A stretch of DNA of 64,000 bases from Rutidosis leptorrhynchoides (GCF_046630445.1 NC_092340.1:35734001-35798000), one strand, 5' to 3'; shown: positions 50,863 to 62,830, numbered from the stretch's first letter. Notes: a model not told the origin generated them from the sequence alone. Numbers and translations: made by a program.

Positions 50863-52290
50863 TGAAAGGACCCGTTCATATACATTATAAACGATTCACA
50901 ATAGTTGATTACATTGCGAGGTATTTGACCTCTATGTGATACATTTTACAAACATTGCATTCGTTTTTAAAAGACAATCTTTCTTTACATCAAAAATTGA
51001 CAGGCATGCATACCATTTCATAATATATACTATCCAACTATAAATTGATTTAATAATAATCTTTGATGAACTCAATGACTCGAATGCAATGTTCTTCGAA
51101 ATATGCTATGAAAGACTCCAAGTAATATCTTTAAAATGAGCAAATGACTAGCGGAAGATTTCTTTAACACCTGAGAATAAACATGCTTTAAAGTGTCAAC
51201 CAAAAGGTTGGTGAGTTCATTAGTTTATCATAATCATTTATTTCCATCATTTTAATAGACCACAAGAATTTCATTTCCAGTTCTCATAAATATACGTCCC
51301 ATGCATAGAGACAAAAATAATCATTCATATGGTGAACACCTGGTAACCGACATTAACAATATGCATATAAGAATATCCCCATCATTCCGGGATCCTCCTT
51401 CGGACATGATATAAATTTCGAAGTACTAAAGCATCCGGTACTTTGGATGGGGTTTGTTAGGCCCAATAGATCTATCTTTAGGATTCGCGTCAATTAGGGT
51501 GTATGTTCCCTAATTCTTAGATTACCAGACTTTAATAAAAAGGGGCATATTCGATTTCGATAATTCAACCATAGAATGTAGTTTCAATTACTTGTGTCTA
51601 TTTCGTCAAACATTTATAAAAGCGCATGTATTCTCAGTCCCAAAAATATAAAGGGTAAAAAGGCAAATGAAACTCACCATACTGTATTTCGTAGTAAAAA
51701 TACATATAACGTCATTGAACAAGTGCAAGGTTGGCCTCGGATTCACGAACCTATATTAATTATATATATTTATATGTTGGTCAATATTTGTATAGCAATA
51801 TAGGTCAGGTCATAGTATAATCCTATCCTATAGCTCGAGTCTGACTCTACAGTATAGTAACATGTTATATTACTCATGCTCAATTAAGATTCTAGTAAAA
51901 GGTGACGTGTGAAACAACGTAACACAAATGGTTTCATAATCATAAAATAGTATTTTAGTTTTTTTTTTTATAGAGAAAATCAACACAAAAAGTTAACTGA
52001 AAAGTTAACAGGAAAAGTCAAAGTTTAAAGTCAAAAGTCAAAGGTTAAAGTCAAAAGTCAAAGGTCAAAGTAAAAATGAGGTCGCATGCAAATATATAAT
52101 AACTTATACAAAAATGATTTTCGGTCAAACATGACTAAACGGGCCACTTCAGCTATTTTTAGAAAAATTATCGGAACTCCGATTGATAAACGGCCAAAGA
52201 TAAAAGTTACACATTACCAAAAAGATTAAGCATAAATATTACAAAAGTAAACTAAACCTAGACAACTCGTAGTTACCAACACGTTTTCGG
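50863..52290 (-). repeat. Family A LTR, 5' LTR of the minus-strand gypsy-type element (right end truncated)
   Basis: The plus-strand start TGAAAGGACCCGTTC and the next 600 bp match A2 closely, including the AACCAAAAGGTTGGTGAGTT block and the GGATTCACGAACC word. The primer-binding site is adjacent. Family similarity fades after about 52290, and no GGTCGTGACA-type end is present, so the LTR is incomplete on the right. Confidence 0.65.
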
Positions 52291-52545
52291 CGTTTTAATG
52301 TTGGCTAAATAAAATTATTTAGTAAATGGGTCAAATTTGTAGTATAAACTAAATGGGTCAAATTTCCTCTATAAACTAAATGGGTCAATTAATAAAGTTA
52401 CATTTGGTCAAATATGTATACACTAAAATGCCTTTGGTCATAAAGTTATATTTGGTCATTTGTTCAAATTTTCATTTGGTGATTTTAGTATTAGTGCAAT
52501 GAGTATGAAGCTGAATTAGTAATTAGTAATTATTTGTTAATGTAC

Positions 52546-54571
52546 CTTTTCATCTAGCAACATGTATCACTATTCGATTAGGGTCCGGTCTGGGGAATTT
52601 GTAACTGCCCATTTGCGATACACTTTAGCTTCGATCACCTTTGACGTATCATAAGGTCTCAAGTCAGCTAGTGATATTCTGTTACGAAAATAACAATCAT
52701 TGTTAACACACAGTTAGTGAATAATACAAATCATTTATCAATAAGATTAATGCTAATGTATGACAATTATATGTATAAATAGGATGCGAAGGCCTTAGGT
52801 TCGGCGGCAACTTCGATCTGATCTTTCTTCAAAGCATAAGTTTGAGTCATATCATAACTTGACACCTGCAAAATAGTTGTTAAAATGTAAGCAATAGAAA
52901 CTGTTCACACATATAAACATTGTAACTAAATTAAAGAACGGATATTGCTATCAAGTCTTTTTACCTCCCAAATTAGTTAGAAAGCTTTTGTTGAATCATC
53001 TTTATATTATATAGTGATGATGTTTTCATTCTTTTTCTTTATTATTTTTATACTTAGCCACATACTTAAAACCTATTTTGTAGACAAAATATCCAATAGG
53101 CTCGGATATGGAGTCGCTGGTTTCGGGATGGACCTCGCGTTGTTGCGGTTGTTTTTAGGTGTGTTCTCGAGTTTTGCTTCTGTCATTGCGGGGGAAAAGC
53201 TATTTATACTATCCGATATCGTTCTATGCAAAATGACATTATCCAATCGAATGACATAGCATTTACTATATACCTCAACAAAATGGCTATGATAGTTACT
53301 TATTGTACAGACTTGGAAATCAACTATTGCCAACGATTGTGGTGCTTCTTTTTTATTCTTGGGTTCTTTGTTTTCGGTTCCAGACAACGGTGTTCTTTAT
53401 GGAAGGGTTGGATATACATCTGAGAAAGCATGTTAGTTTTTCATAAATAAAAAAAATAGATAAAAGAAGTATAACCTGAACCATTAGCTAGAGCTCGACT
53501 CATTGGTTCACTTAAATGTTTCTTAACAATATTAAGTATCGATCACTTACATACAGATGCAGTTATCGATTGGTCTGCGTTTAGCTTTTTTGAATTGTGG
53601 CGTCTAACTTTTTTGACGGAGTAAGTTCGTTTCCATGAATAATGAGTTGCAAATAGCAAATATTATATACCTGGATTTGTGATTTGGTTGTGGTTACGAC
53701 ATTCGAAATTGGTAGATATACATTCGATTAGTGCATGCGCACATAAGATACGTTTCCAGCATTTGATCGCGTTAGACTAATTTCTTCAAAATTCAATGCC
53801 TGAAATTCAGTCACAACATAAATCAAGTAACTGAAGTAAATAACTTATCATCACTATTTGAAACCATATACGTATAAATAAATAGGTCAAATTGGGTCAT
53901 TTTTTTCTAAATAATCTCTTTAATGCTTACATTCTCCGTAATCATCATTGTATTCAAATATTAATAATTTTTTTATTTTTTATTTTTTTTGGTATATATC
54001 TAAACTATTAAAGAGGGCAAAATGTGTTTGCAGTTCAATATAACCTTGTCTGGCCCATTTCAGCGCATGCTAAAAATGAGTAATTAGCCGTGTTTAAGCA
54101 ACAATGAACCGCAATACCAGATCACGATTCACGCCACACAAAAACCTATATTTATCTCCAACAGTTTTGTGTACTTCAGCAACATATACGTTAAGGAGCC
54201 AAATAATTCAAATAAGTTCAAAAACGATACTCACTCTGTTGGTAATGAAACAGGAGCTGCAGCTACTGTTGCTGGTGCTTTCTCTTTCGGGACGTGAAAT
54301 CATATAAAATGCAGGTGTAAAGGTTCGTAAGATAATAAATTAAACGATAAGGCCTAATTAATTAGGATCCTCTGACCATTAAGAGTCAGATCTGGTTAAC
54401 CATTTATAAGGATAAATAGCATAGCTAAAGCTTTTTTAAACCTATTTCAACTAACTTTCTATCAAATAATACAATTTTCATTATTTATTTCAAAATGAAC
54501 TCCCATTGTCGTCAAGATCATGTCAAAGACTTCTCATATACCTAAATTACCAAACTTTTTAATATAATGTG

Positions 54572-54620
<49 letters not shown>

Positions 54621-55650
54621 ACTCAGAATCATCAATCAATATAAACACATACATCAACTTTCATTCAAGTTCAACCAATTCATGCGTGGAACACCGTTTA
54701 AAAAAAATTGATGCCTGGGACTACCTAATTGCAGTTCCTTCACTATTTCAACCAATTCAATACATGTATATCTAAGGAAATAATTCTCCAGTTCCTTCAC
54801 TGTTTCAACATATCCACGCTTGAGGTATCTCAAGAAAAAATATTACCTGTTTGTCCCTTTTAAGTCTTCTGTCCGATATTATGTTCATTGTCCGCAATCT
54901 TGCTGTCCTGACCAAACTTTCAAAACGATGTCACTAAATTGATCTTGAAACATTGTGGTATAAACTACCAAAACTAAAATTAAATATCACACAAACCTTC
55001 ATTTAGTTGCAGACATGTCAACCCAAGCGAAAAGAAGTAAGAGCACAACCTAGCTGGTGTAATTTGTTTCCCTGCGAAAAAAAACCCTTACATTTATGCA
55101 GCAAAACAAAATTAGTATTCATCAATTGGGAATAATACGATACCTCTTCTTAAGGAATCAATGCCTGCTTAATAGGTTGTGATGACACAAATGATGAAAA
55201 CAATTTATAAAAACAACCTCTAACAACAAAATCGTAAATAGAGATGTGAATTACCTGATAGCAACAGCAAAAGGGATGTAGAAGCAATTGAGAATCTTAA
55301 AAATAGGGGGAAAAAAATTACATAGTTCGAATGAACCCTAACAGTTAAGACTATGCAAATACCAGGTATGAGGATGGCGAAGTTGTCTTCAAAGGTATCG
55401 GTTCTTGGTTACTGAAGTTGATTAGGTGGAGTCGGTAGAGGCAGCGCTGGTGGCGACGTTCCTGCCGATGGTGGTGGGCGACGGGTTTGAGAGAGCTGTG
55501 GGAGGAAGGGTCTGGAGAGAGGGAAGAGAGGGGTTGTTTCCAGAAGGTACGATTTTTTTGAGCGTGATGGTGGATGATGAAGGTGAGGGTACTGTTAACG
55601 TTACTGTTAATGTTTGGTGTTGGCCAATCAAATGCTGACACCATTTACCA
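52546..55650 (-). pseudogene. Replication protein A-type (RPA70-like) gene remnant
   Basis: An exon at 52546-52678 (minus) has an AG acceptor and GT donor. It encodes ISLADLRPYDTSKVIEAKVY then RKW, which I recognise as the N-terminal OB-fold segment of the RPA 70 kDa-like proteins often carried by plant Helitrons. Two in-frame stops (TAG TGA) interrupt it before YMLLDEK at its end, so it cannot make the full protein. Other exon-like blocks with splice-type borders lie upstream at about 52780-52870, 53073-53430, 53690-53800 and 55260-55640; their products are not recognised. The downstream part is missing, cut off by the gypsy-type insertion. Gene order fits a minus-strand Helitron whose 3' end is at 42897. 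Confidence 0.5.
54581..54619. repeat. Poly(A) tract
   Basis: About 39 A on the plus strand, preceded by a short CA run. No SINE or LINE tail could be assigned to it. Confidence 0.9.
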
Positions 55651-57124
55651 CAATTTATATATATATATAAATTATAAAATTAAAATTCAAGGGTATTTAC
55701 TGAAATGATGTAAAGTATATAAGGCTTAAAATTTGAATTGTTGTTATCTTCGGGGGGTTATTTTGATCTTTTTTTCCCTTCCTTTTCAACCGTGTGTTTG
55801 ATTCATCATTGTTGGCTGCCTGGCCGGTCAATCATTTAAGTGGTCCCTGAACTGTATGAATCTTTTAATCGCGGTCCTTAAACTATGAGAAGATTATACA
55901 AATGGCCCTAAATTTATCATTTAATTTATATATATAACTTTTATTACGAGTCCATTTCTTGACATCTACCTTTCATAATAATGTACAATTGTACACCATG
56001 TGTTTTATAATCAACCCCCTTTCCTCGTGTAATTTTCATTGTGATTCAACTTAACATCATCTATAAAAGATTTGTTCAATCACTTTCTTAGTTCAAAAAT
56101 AGCATAAAAATTTGGTCTATACGAAAACACAATAGCACAACTTGCATGACAAAAAAGTGGAAAAGAAATAAAGTTAACAAATATAGCCATATAGGTTTAT
56201 CTTTTCACCCACCTTAGGGAAATACACAAGTTAAGCAACAAAAAATTGACACTTCCAAATGATCTGCAAACAAATTTATACAGTATTTATAATCAGTTTA
56301 AACAGCAAAATTATTTGTGGGTATCTTAATAGGCTTATGTAGAACTATCACAAATAGCATCTTGTGAAATTCACAAGTCTCATGTTCAAATCTCACTATT
56401 AACATATTTTGAGATAATCAGGAAAAATGTCATGTACAGTCATAGAAATCCAATTAGGTCGTGTGTTTTTGAATGAAAATATTTACTTTTTATAAGTCGG
56501 AATAGAAAAAACATTATCCATATAATAGGAATATAATAGGCTTATGTAGCTCAAAGGTCAATACTAAAAAAGATTTTTTTTTCTTTCTTTATTCATGCCT
56601 TTTGATCGTTTAAGTGCTGATTATTTTGTTCTATTATAGGAGTAGCACAATAAAAACAAATGTGTTCGATTTTGTTGAGAATAAATAGACGTGAGTAGTA
56701 AAAAATGGGAGAAAAGACAAGGCTATCTTTGTCTAAAACTTCCCTAATGAAATACAAGTTCCAAAGTATAATATAGAAGTTATTATAACGAAATTGCTCT
56801 ACATAGTGTGTTTAGCCTATAGAAAAAAAAAATTCAAGAAAACAATTCAAAATCTTTTGAAAAAAGTAAATATCAACACAAACATCATCACTTTTAATTA
56901 TCAGATAGAAGATACTCCGTATATGATTAAATTCTGTGAAATCTGAAAAAGAATGGTGTCCTCCACCCCACCTAGTAGAGAAAAACAGTATTTTGTACCT
57001 ACAACAAAAATCTGTATTAAAATTAAAATTTACTACTTAAAACAGGCTCAAGGATGAAATTATATACATATGTCTTACTGTACTAATTAATTCTTGGTAA
57101 TTCACTAAATAACATATAATGTTA
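55651..57124. other. Unassigned intergenic sequence
   Basis: AT-rich, with no supported ORF. The segment 55830-55925 has GGTCC...TTTAA words like those in the inverted repeats at 25750/31435. At about 56330-56500 there is a diverged relative of the SINE-like sequence at 58410. Confidence 0.4.
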
Positions 57125-57720
57125 TATTTGAACTCTCGTTTGGTTCACCGAATCTAAAGGGAATTTGGTGGAATTGGAATTGAGTTCCTTAGACCGTTCC
57201 GTTTGGTTGACATATTTTAGAGAGAATTAAATTCATTGGAATCTTGATATTCATTCATCTATGGAATGTTCATTCCTTCAAAATCTTGATTGATTTGAAT
57301 TTCGTCCAACATTCAATCCATGAAAAATCAAAACATCCTCAAATATTTACGTTTATATTTTACGTACACTTCGATGCGGGTTTTCGTTGCGCGTTTCGTA
57401 GCGCATTTTTGCAGCGAATTTTCGTAGCGCGTTTTCGACGCACACGTTTTTAGCACGCGTTTTCACGTGTTTTCGCCGGGCGTTTCGATTCGCGAATATG
57501 AAAACTTCAACTGGAAACGCGAGTATGAAAATGAAAAAAAAAATTGGAAACGTAAAAAAAAGATTTGTATAACTTTTTAATTATTTTATAAAACGGAATT
57601 CAATTCCATTCCATGTCATTGAAAAATACATTTTTTCACATTCCATAAAATTTGCAATTCCAATTCCTTTGACACATTTCATTCTTTCCAAAAACATTCT
57701 TCCAACCAAACGGGGGTTAG
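57125..57720. mobile_element. MITE with a CpG-rich core
   Basis: The left end CTCGTTTGGTT (57134) and the right end, reading CCCCGTTTGGTT on the minus strand (near 57715), form short terminal inverted repeats. GGAATT/AATTCC-rich words form further complementary subterminal regions (57165-57300 against 57595-57670). No transposase is present. The centre (57370-57500) carries CpG-rich repeats of a TTTTCGTAGCGCG type. A hAT or PIF-like origin is possible, but the target duplication could not be fixed. Confidence 0.55.
57370..57500. repeat. CpG-rich degenerate tandem repeat
   Basis: Repeated words TTCGTAGCGCG, TTCGTTGCGCG and TTCGACGCAC with a period of about 12-16 bp. CpG density is far above the surroundings. 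Confidence 0.75.
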
Positions 57721-58690
57721 ATTATCACAATTATTCACAAAAGATTTCAAACAAGCACTAACAGGCCAAAATAACCATGGCAACAACAGAAACAAAACAA
57801 GAAACATCAAACTGTCCTAACAAAATCAGAGTCAGTTTGGACTTTGGAGTCACCTTTGGAACCAACTTCGAGTGCATAGTACGAAAACAACCACAATAGA
57901 GGGACTGTAAGTATAACATGTTTATGTTTTAACTTTTTATATACATCCAATACCATTTAACCAACGCACAGTTTTAGCTTTTGGTGTGCTCAGCTTTATA
58001 TGATCACAAGTCTGCTGAACCACCACACTAAACCATAAAGATTTAACTCATTTTTATTTTGGAGTATGAGATAATGGCAAACAGAAAACAGCATCATTGA
58101 CTCATTTCCATAATATAATACTCTGTTTTATTTGTTGACAGAAGGGTAAAGTGTCCATGAGAAGAGTGATCCGTCCATCACCAAAACTGCTTTAGAGGAT
58201 TGTACAATACAACATTATAATGCATGCTTAGTAGTGTACGGATCATCAGTCATAAAATGTTTTCTACATTTCAAAATGAGAATATGATACATATGATAAA
58301 ACATTCAAATTTCAGCACATACAACATAATTTTGGTTGATGATTAATAGATTCACAACTTTAGCGCACTTGAGCATATTTTTAGATCGACACCAAAAGTA
58401 GATAAATAACCATCACAAGATGCCCAATGGTCGGGGTTTATGTAAGGAGTCTCACGTTCAAATTCTGAGGTGATCAGGGAAGGGTTTGAAAACGGTTACC
58501 GGATAATCCGGTTAGATCGTGTACATACTCGCAAACAGGGAAAACCTCACGCAATTTATTTAACAATTTAACTAAAATTAGATAAACACTCTCACTCTCT
58601 CAGTAATTCAATATAAGTAATGGCCTAAGGGGCTTTCCTTAAATTAAATTAAAACATATTCTAAAGCTCTAATACAAAGTTATAACATAC
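57721..58690. other. Unassigned spacer before the minus-strand gene
   Basis: No ORF is supported. A SINE-like segment lies at 58410-58535. The last 50-60 bp, next to the stop codon at 58744, are probably 3' UTR of the minus-strand gene. Confidence 0.45.
58410..58535 (+). mobile_element. tRNA-derived SINE fragment
   Basis: It contains an A-box-like GATGCCCAATGG (58419-58430), a B-box-like ACGTTCAAATTC (58454) and a body with GATCAGGGAAGGGTTTG and ATCCGGTTAGATCGTGTACA. A diverged relative at about 56330-56500 shares the TTCAAAT, ATCAGG, ATCC and TAGGTCGTGT words in the same order. Ends and duplications are not clear. Confidence 0.5.
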
Positions 58691-58743
58691 AAATTGTACA
58701 AATTAACAACCCTTTTTGTTAAGCCCTAATGTGAATTTGGATT

Positions 58744-59532
58744 CTAATGAAATTGTGATCTGAATGTAGGAGGGGAAGCAGCTAAAGGGAGTACCTGTGA
58801 AGAACTTGAAGGATACTGATGAATAGTGTCCTTTTCATTAGACACAATAAGTGTAATAAATGAGCCATTTTCATCATCTTTAATTTTATACTCATCACTT
58901 TTTTGAAAACAACCATCAACTCCAAAATTTTCAATCAATCTTCTTTTTTGAAGCTTATCTTCAGCATCTCTTAAAAACTTAAACTTTGGAGGTGGCGATG
59001 CCCAAATCTTGTTGAATTCTGCATCAGTTGATGAATATCTTAAAGGACTAAAGGCACTATGTGTTGACTCTTTAGGTGGGGTCATATTTGAAGGTGAAGC
59101 AATTGGAGTAAAAAATGGTGTAACATCACTTAAACTTCTTCCTCTTGACCCTTTTTTACTCCTATCTTCTGATTCCAAATCTTCTTTTGTTTCTTCTTTA
59201 ATTGTGAAGAGAAACCTTGGTGGGCCAGGGAGGTTTTGCAGCCTCAAAAGCTCACTTTCAAGTGGTCTGAACCATGATGATGAAGATGATGCTTGTGGTT
59301 CATGAACTTGGGTGTCTGTGGTTAGCCCTGTTGAGCTTAAAGATGAAGGCTTTTTCCAACAAAACAAGTACAAAAACTCTCTTGCTGGACTACTATAACT
59401 TTCTTGAATCTCTCTATTAATTACCCTTTTCTTCTTCCACCATAACAAATAGTAAAGCTCAGCAATAAGAGCTAACAATAAGCAACCAAAAACAAGACTT
59501 AAACCAACTCCTACACTACTTGAAGATCTCAT
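58744..59532 (-). CDS. Plant single-pass membrane-anchored protein, function unknown
   Basis: One exon, 262 residues. Residues about 8-31 (GLSLVFGCLLLALIAELYYL and following WW) form a signal-anchor transmembrane segment followed by KKKR, predicting a cytosolic C-terminal domain. The soluble part is Ser/Pro-rich and contains LQNLPGPPRFLFTIKEETKE, GRSLSDVTPFFTPIASPS, a KIWASPPPKFKFLRDAEDKL segment and a C-terminal FITLIVS strand. I know similar short-exon membrane proteins in dicots but cannot name a function. The start codon lies just before the hydrophobic segment and no other in-frame ATG precedes it. Plus-strand ORFs over it are shadows. Confidence 0.8.
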   Translation of the reverse strand: MRSSSSVGVGLSLVFGCLLLALIAELYYLLWWKKKRVINREIQESYSSPAREFLYLFCWKKPSSLSSTGLTTDTQVHEPQASSSSSWFRPLESELLRLQNLPGPPRFLFTIKEETKEDLESEDRSKKGSRGRSLSDVTPFFTPIASPSNMTPPKESTHSAFSPLRYSSTDAEFNKIWASPPPKFKFLRDAEDKLQKRRLIENFGVDGCFQKSDEYKIKDDENGSFITLIVSNEKDTIHQYPSSSSQVLPLAASPPTFRSQFH

Positions 59533-59849
59533 ATTTGTAAACTTGCATTACAACTAATAAAAAGAACACTTTTTTTTTTTTAATTCTCAAAAAGCTATTG
59601 GGTGCCTTCAAAAACTAACTTGATGAACCTCAGAGGACTTATCACAAACAGTTGGTGTGCATGAAAGCTTCACAAAATGTTGTTGAATCAATGTAGTATG
59701 GAGAGAAGCCTTGTTTCCCTTATCTTTATCTGACCTGACTGACCATAAAACTTTGGAAATATCAATTGCCTTTTTTAATTGCTTGTAAAATAGACATAGC
59801 GTGAAACAGTAAACAAACACCACCATCAGTCTGATCTGTACGGTCGGAA

Positions 59850-60376
59850 ATCCTCAGCCACTACCGCCACCACCTGGCGTTGAAGGCTGCGGTCTTTAGA
59901 TCTAACTAATTTAAGGGTTTATGATTTTACCGTGTTCAAGATCTGGGGCTGGAAGAAAAACATCATCAACACCATTCGCCTTCATGGCTCCATATTTGGA
60001 TTATTGCTTGTGTTATCCATCTCCGATCTGATCAGATTCTTCATCAATTGATTTCTTACATCAAAATCTTTATCACTTTTTGGAACTGATTTCGGATTCA
60101 ATCTCGAAGTATCGATCGGCGGATTCGTAAACTGCTCTGTTTTTATTCAAAATTGAACGGTAATTCGTTTGATTTTTGTATGGTTACATAATTGATCAGT
60201 CAAATTTGGTAGCTACTAGAGTATTAAATTACACCTGATTAGTTCTGTATCATATGTTAAATTTCTAAGCTTAGCGCCTGTATTCGTTGTTAATTTAACC
60301 TAGTCAATTTTACATGATTAAAGTTCTATTTCTGTCGTGCTGAAACTGGATCCAAAAGTAGTTTAACCCTCCAAAA
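59850..60376 (+). mobile_element. Putative 5' UTR of the L1 LINE
   Basis: Sequence composition changes near 59850, from AT-rich promoter sequence of the minus-strand gene to a more GC-rich stretch (CACTACCGCCACCACC), then a transcript-like leader up to the ORF1 start codon. The exact LINE 5' end and its target duplication cannot be fixed without the 3' end, which is outside the window. Confidence 0.4.
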
Positions 60377-62794
60377 ATGCTCCCAATCCCTACCTCCCCT
60401 TTCACCCCCAATCCCCCACCGCCACCAAAGAACACCGACGGTCACCACCACAAACCGCCACCTCCACCCTTCACCTCCAACAACGACAGCCATCTCCCAC
60501 CACCGCCACCTATACCCGCCGTCAACAATCACAATAACCCTCCAACAACCTCCCCTTTCACCCCCAATCCCCCACCGCCACCAAAGAACACCGACGGTCA
60601 CCACCACAAACCGCCACCTCCACCCTTCACCTCCAACAACGACAGCCATCTCCCACCACCGCCACCAATACCCGCCGTCAACAATCACAATAACCCTTCA
60701 ACAACTACTGCAGCTGAAGAAGGTGTATGGGTCGAGGTCACCCGAAAAAGACGATCTACATCCATCTCAAAACACAAGAGCAACTCTAACCATCCCTTCT
60801 TGCACGATCCCAACATCATACCTAATACCTCCATCTCCCAGGCGAAGGATCTGATCAAAAAATATGGATCTGGCCATCAAACCTATCAATCGCCGATTAA
60901 GATTAATACCCCAAAATCACATCAACACAACTCAAACCTACCATCGAACCTCACCTCTTTTATGTTTCACAATTTTCCAGAACACCTAAACATCGCTGGA
61001 CTTTGGAATATCTTCAGACCATTCGGTATCGTTAAGGAAGTTTTTGTTCCCTTCAAAAAGCTTAAAAGTGGCCAACGATTTGGGTTTGTTCGATTCGAAG
61101 ATGTCAATGACAAAGAATTCATGGCAAGAAAACTAAACACCATTATTATCGATGGAAATCACTTCAAAGTTTTTATTGCCAAAGAGAGAAACTCAAAGCA
61201 GCAAACTCAAAACCCACTGCCGACTAAACCTAGACCCTTCAAAAAGATCTTCATGAACAACTCTTACGTGGATGAGAGGCTCTTCAAAGAAGTAATTATC
61301 GACAACCCAACTATCCATCAACAAGGGCAGGAAATAAAATCAAAAACAAAAAGAGTAACTCAAGCAAAGGATTGCGAAACCAACGTCAAATATCTTGAAA
61401 ACGCCATCGGTGGTGTGGTCAAGAAGATTGAAACACTTGAATGCATTGAAGAAGTCTGCATTGCAGCGGGTTTACACGACTGTAACATTAAGTATTTAGG
61501 TGGAGTCTCTGTGTTACTAATCTTAAACAACAAGGCAGTGGTTACCAATATTTTGGAGAATGAAAATCATCCCATTCGTGATTGGTTGGATTCCCTTAAA
61601 CCTTGGAATATCCAGGATAGCCCCCCGGGTCGACTCACCTGGGTCACGATCACAGGCGTCCCAACGATATGCTGGAATGAAAACACTTTCAAATCAATTG
61701 CTTTATGGTGGGGAGAACCCCTCGACACTCAAAACTGCAACCTTTTAGAAGCTAAGAATCTTGTTAAAGGTAAAGTCCTCATCAAAATTTGGGATCCAAT
61801 GATTGTTAGTGGGTATGTCAGACTTTTGGTAGGCACTCAACTCGTCTATGTCCATGTTATCGAAGATACTAACGACATTGTGGAAATTGTCTCGGATTCG
61901 GATTCATACACGTCGGATGATACTTCCAACTCTAGTGAAAGTGATGGTTACACGTCTAGTAACGATGATGGGATAAAATCGGTGAACGATTCCTTTCCGC
62001 CCCTAAATCCAGATTCCGATAACGTCAACATTGAAGGTCATGGTTCTTTTTCTGATTGCAACAGTCATACTCCGGCACCGGTCGAAACAAAGCACAATAA
62101 AGGTGGAACAAACGGTTTGTCTTCCGAATCAAAACGCCTCGAAACTAACAAGATTTTTTCACAGAGCAATAAATCCCCTCATGTTCCCGATACCTTCATT
62201 AATGTCGAGAATAACGGTAACCAAAATACCCCTGACCCTTCAACTATTTTTAACACGGTGACGAGCCCAATCAATACCTCCAGGCCCATTACTCCCCCTA
62301 AACCCAATTCACCTCATCAACCCTCTAGCCCAATTCCTGAGCCCATTATTACACCAAAGTCTACCCAACCCATTATTAATATCCCGGATCAACCCGCAGC
62401 TAATCCCAGTAATGATATTCACAATCCCATTTCAACTGCCGAACCTATCCCCGATCCAAACTCAGTTAACCCAACAATCCCTAATCCCAACCCCGAGCAT
62501 AACTTAAACACTGACACTGTTTTGGCAACCAACGCTGAATCAAACCAATCACCAATTATTGACCTTGATCTCCAAAAGCTCTCAGATGCTTTCAACTCTA
62601 TCAAGAAATTACCTACCAACAATCGAAAGAAATTGAAAGATAAAAACACATCATCGAAACACATCAATGAAGCTTCTTCCAATGGTCTCTCTCGTTCCAG
62701 GAAAGGTAACTCTTCGGGATCCATCGGCAGCCTCAACCATAAAGAGCTCGGAAAAGAGATCGGCATTCGTTGGAAAGCGGATCAACATTGTTGA
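60377..62794 (+). CDS. L1-type LINE ORF1 (RRM-containing nucleic-acid-binding protein)
   Basis: An uninterrupted 805-residue frame. Order: a proline-rich N terminus with a 52-residue segment present twice (156 bp tandem duplication, 60395-60550 and 60551-60706), an EEGVWVEVTRKRRS segment, an RRM at residues about 191-271 (FMFHNFPEHLNI... RFGFVRFEDV, the RNP1), a second folded region at about 330-500 containing WNIQDSPPGRLTWVTITGVP, then a long Ser/Pro/Asn-rich tail and a basic end. No CCHC zinc knuckle is seen. Proteins of this type are often annotated in Asteraceae as RNA-directed DNA polymerase, nucleotide-binding alpha-beta plait. ORF2 follows 36 bp downstream. The start is the first ATG of the open frame. 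Confidence 0.85.
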   Translation: MLPIPTSPFTPNPPPPPKNTDGHHHKPPPPPFTSNNDSHLPPPPPIPAVNNHNNPPTTSPFTPNPPPPPKNTDGHHHKPPPPPFTSNNDSHLPPPPPIPAVNNHNNPSTTTAAEEGVWVEVTRKRRSTSISKHKSNSNHPFLHDPNIIPNTSISQAKDLIKKYGSGHQTYQSPIKINTPKSHQHNSNLPSNLTSFMFHNFPEHLNIAGLWNIFRPFGIVKEVFVPFKKLKSGQRFGFVRFEDVNDKEFMARKLNTIIIDGNHFKVFIAKERNSKQQTQNPLPTKPRPFKKIFMNNSYVDERLFKEVIIDNPTIHQQGQEIKSKTKRVTQAKDCETNVKYLENAIGGVVKKIETLECIEEVCIAAGLHDCNIKYLGGVSVLLILNNKAVVTNILENENHPIRDWLDSLKPWNIQDSPPGRLTWVTITGVPTICWNENTFKSIALWWGEPLDTQNCNLLEAKNLVKGKVLIKIWDPMIVSGYVRLLVGTQLVYVHVIEDTNDIVEIVSDSDSYTSDDTSNSSESDGYTSSNDDGIKSVNDSFPPLNPDSDNVNIEGHGSFSDCNSHTPAPVETKHNKGGTNGLSSESKRLETNKIFSQSNKSPHVPDTFINVENNGNQNTPDPSTIFNTVTSPINTSRPITPPKPNSPHQPSSPIPEPIITPKSTQPIINIPDQPAANPSNDIHNPISTAEPIPDPNSVNPTIPNPNPEHNLNTDTVLATNAESNQSPIIDLDLQKLSDAFNSIKKLPTNNRKKLKDKNTSSKHINEASSNGLSRSRKGNSSGSIGSLNHKELGKEIGIRWKADQHC

Positions 62795-62830
62795 TCTACC
62801 TCCAACCCTCGGTAAGTCATTGTTTTCATA

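Noticed and set aside
53073-53387. A stand-alone 104-residue gene
   Set aside because: Part of it looks like an exon of the RPA-type remnant region. No start context or known domain supports a separate gene.
60326-60688. A glycine/tryptophan-rich protein on the minus strand
   Set aside because: It is the antisense shadow of the duplicated proline-rich segment of LINE ORF1.
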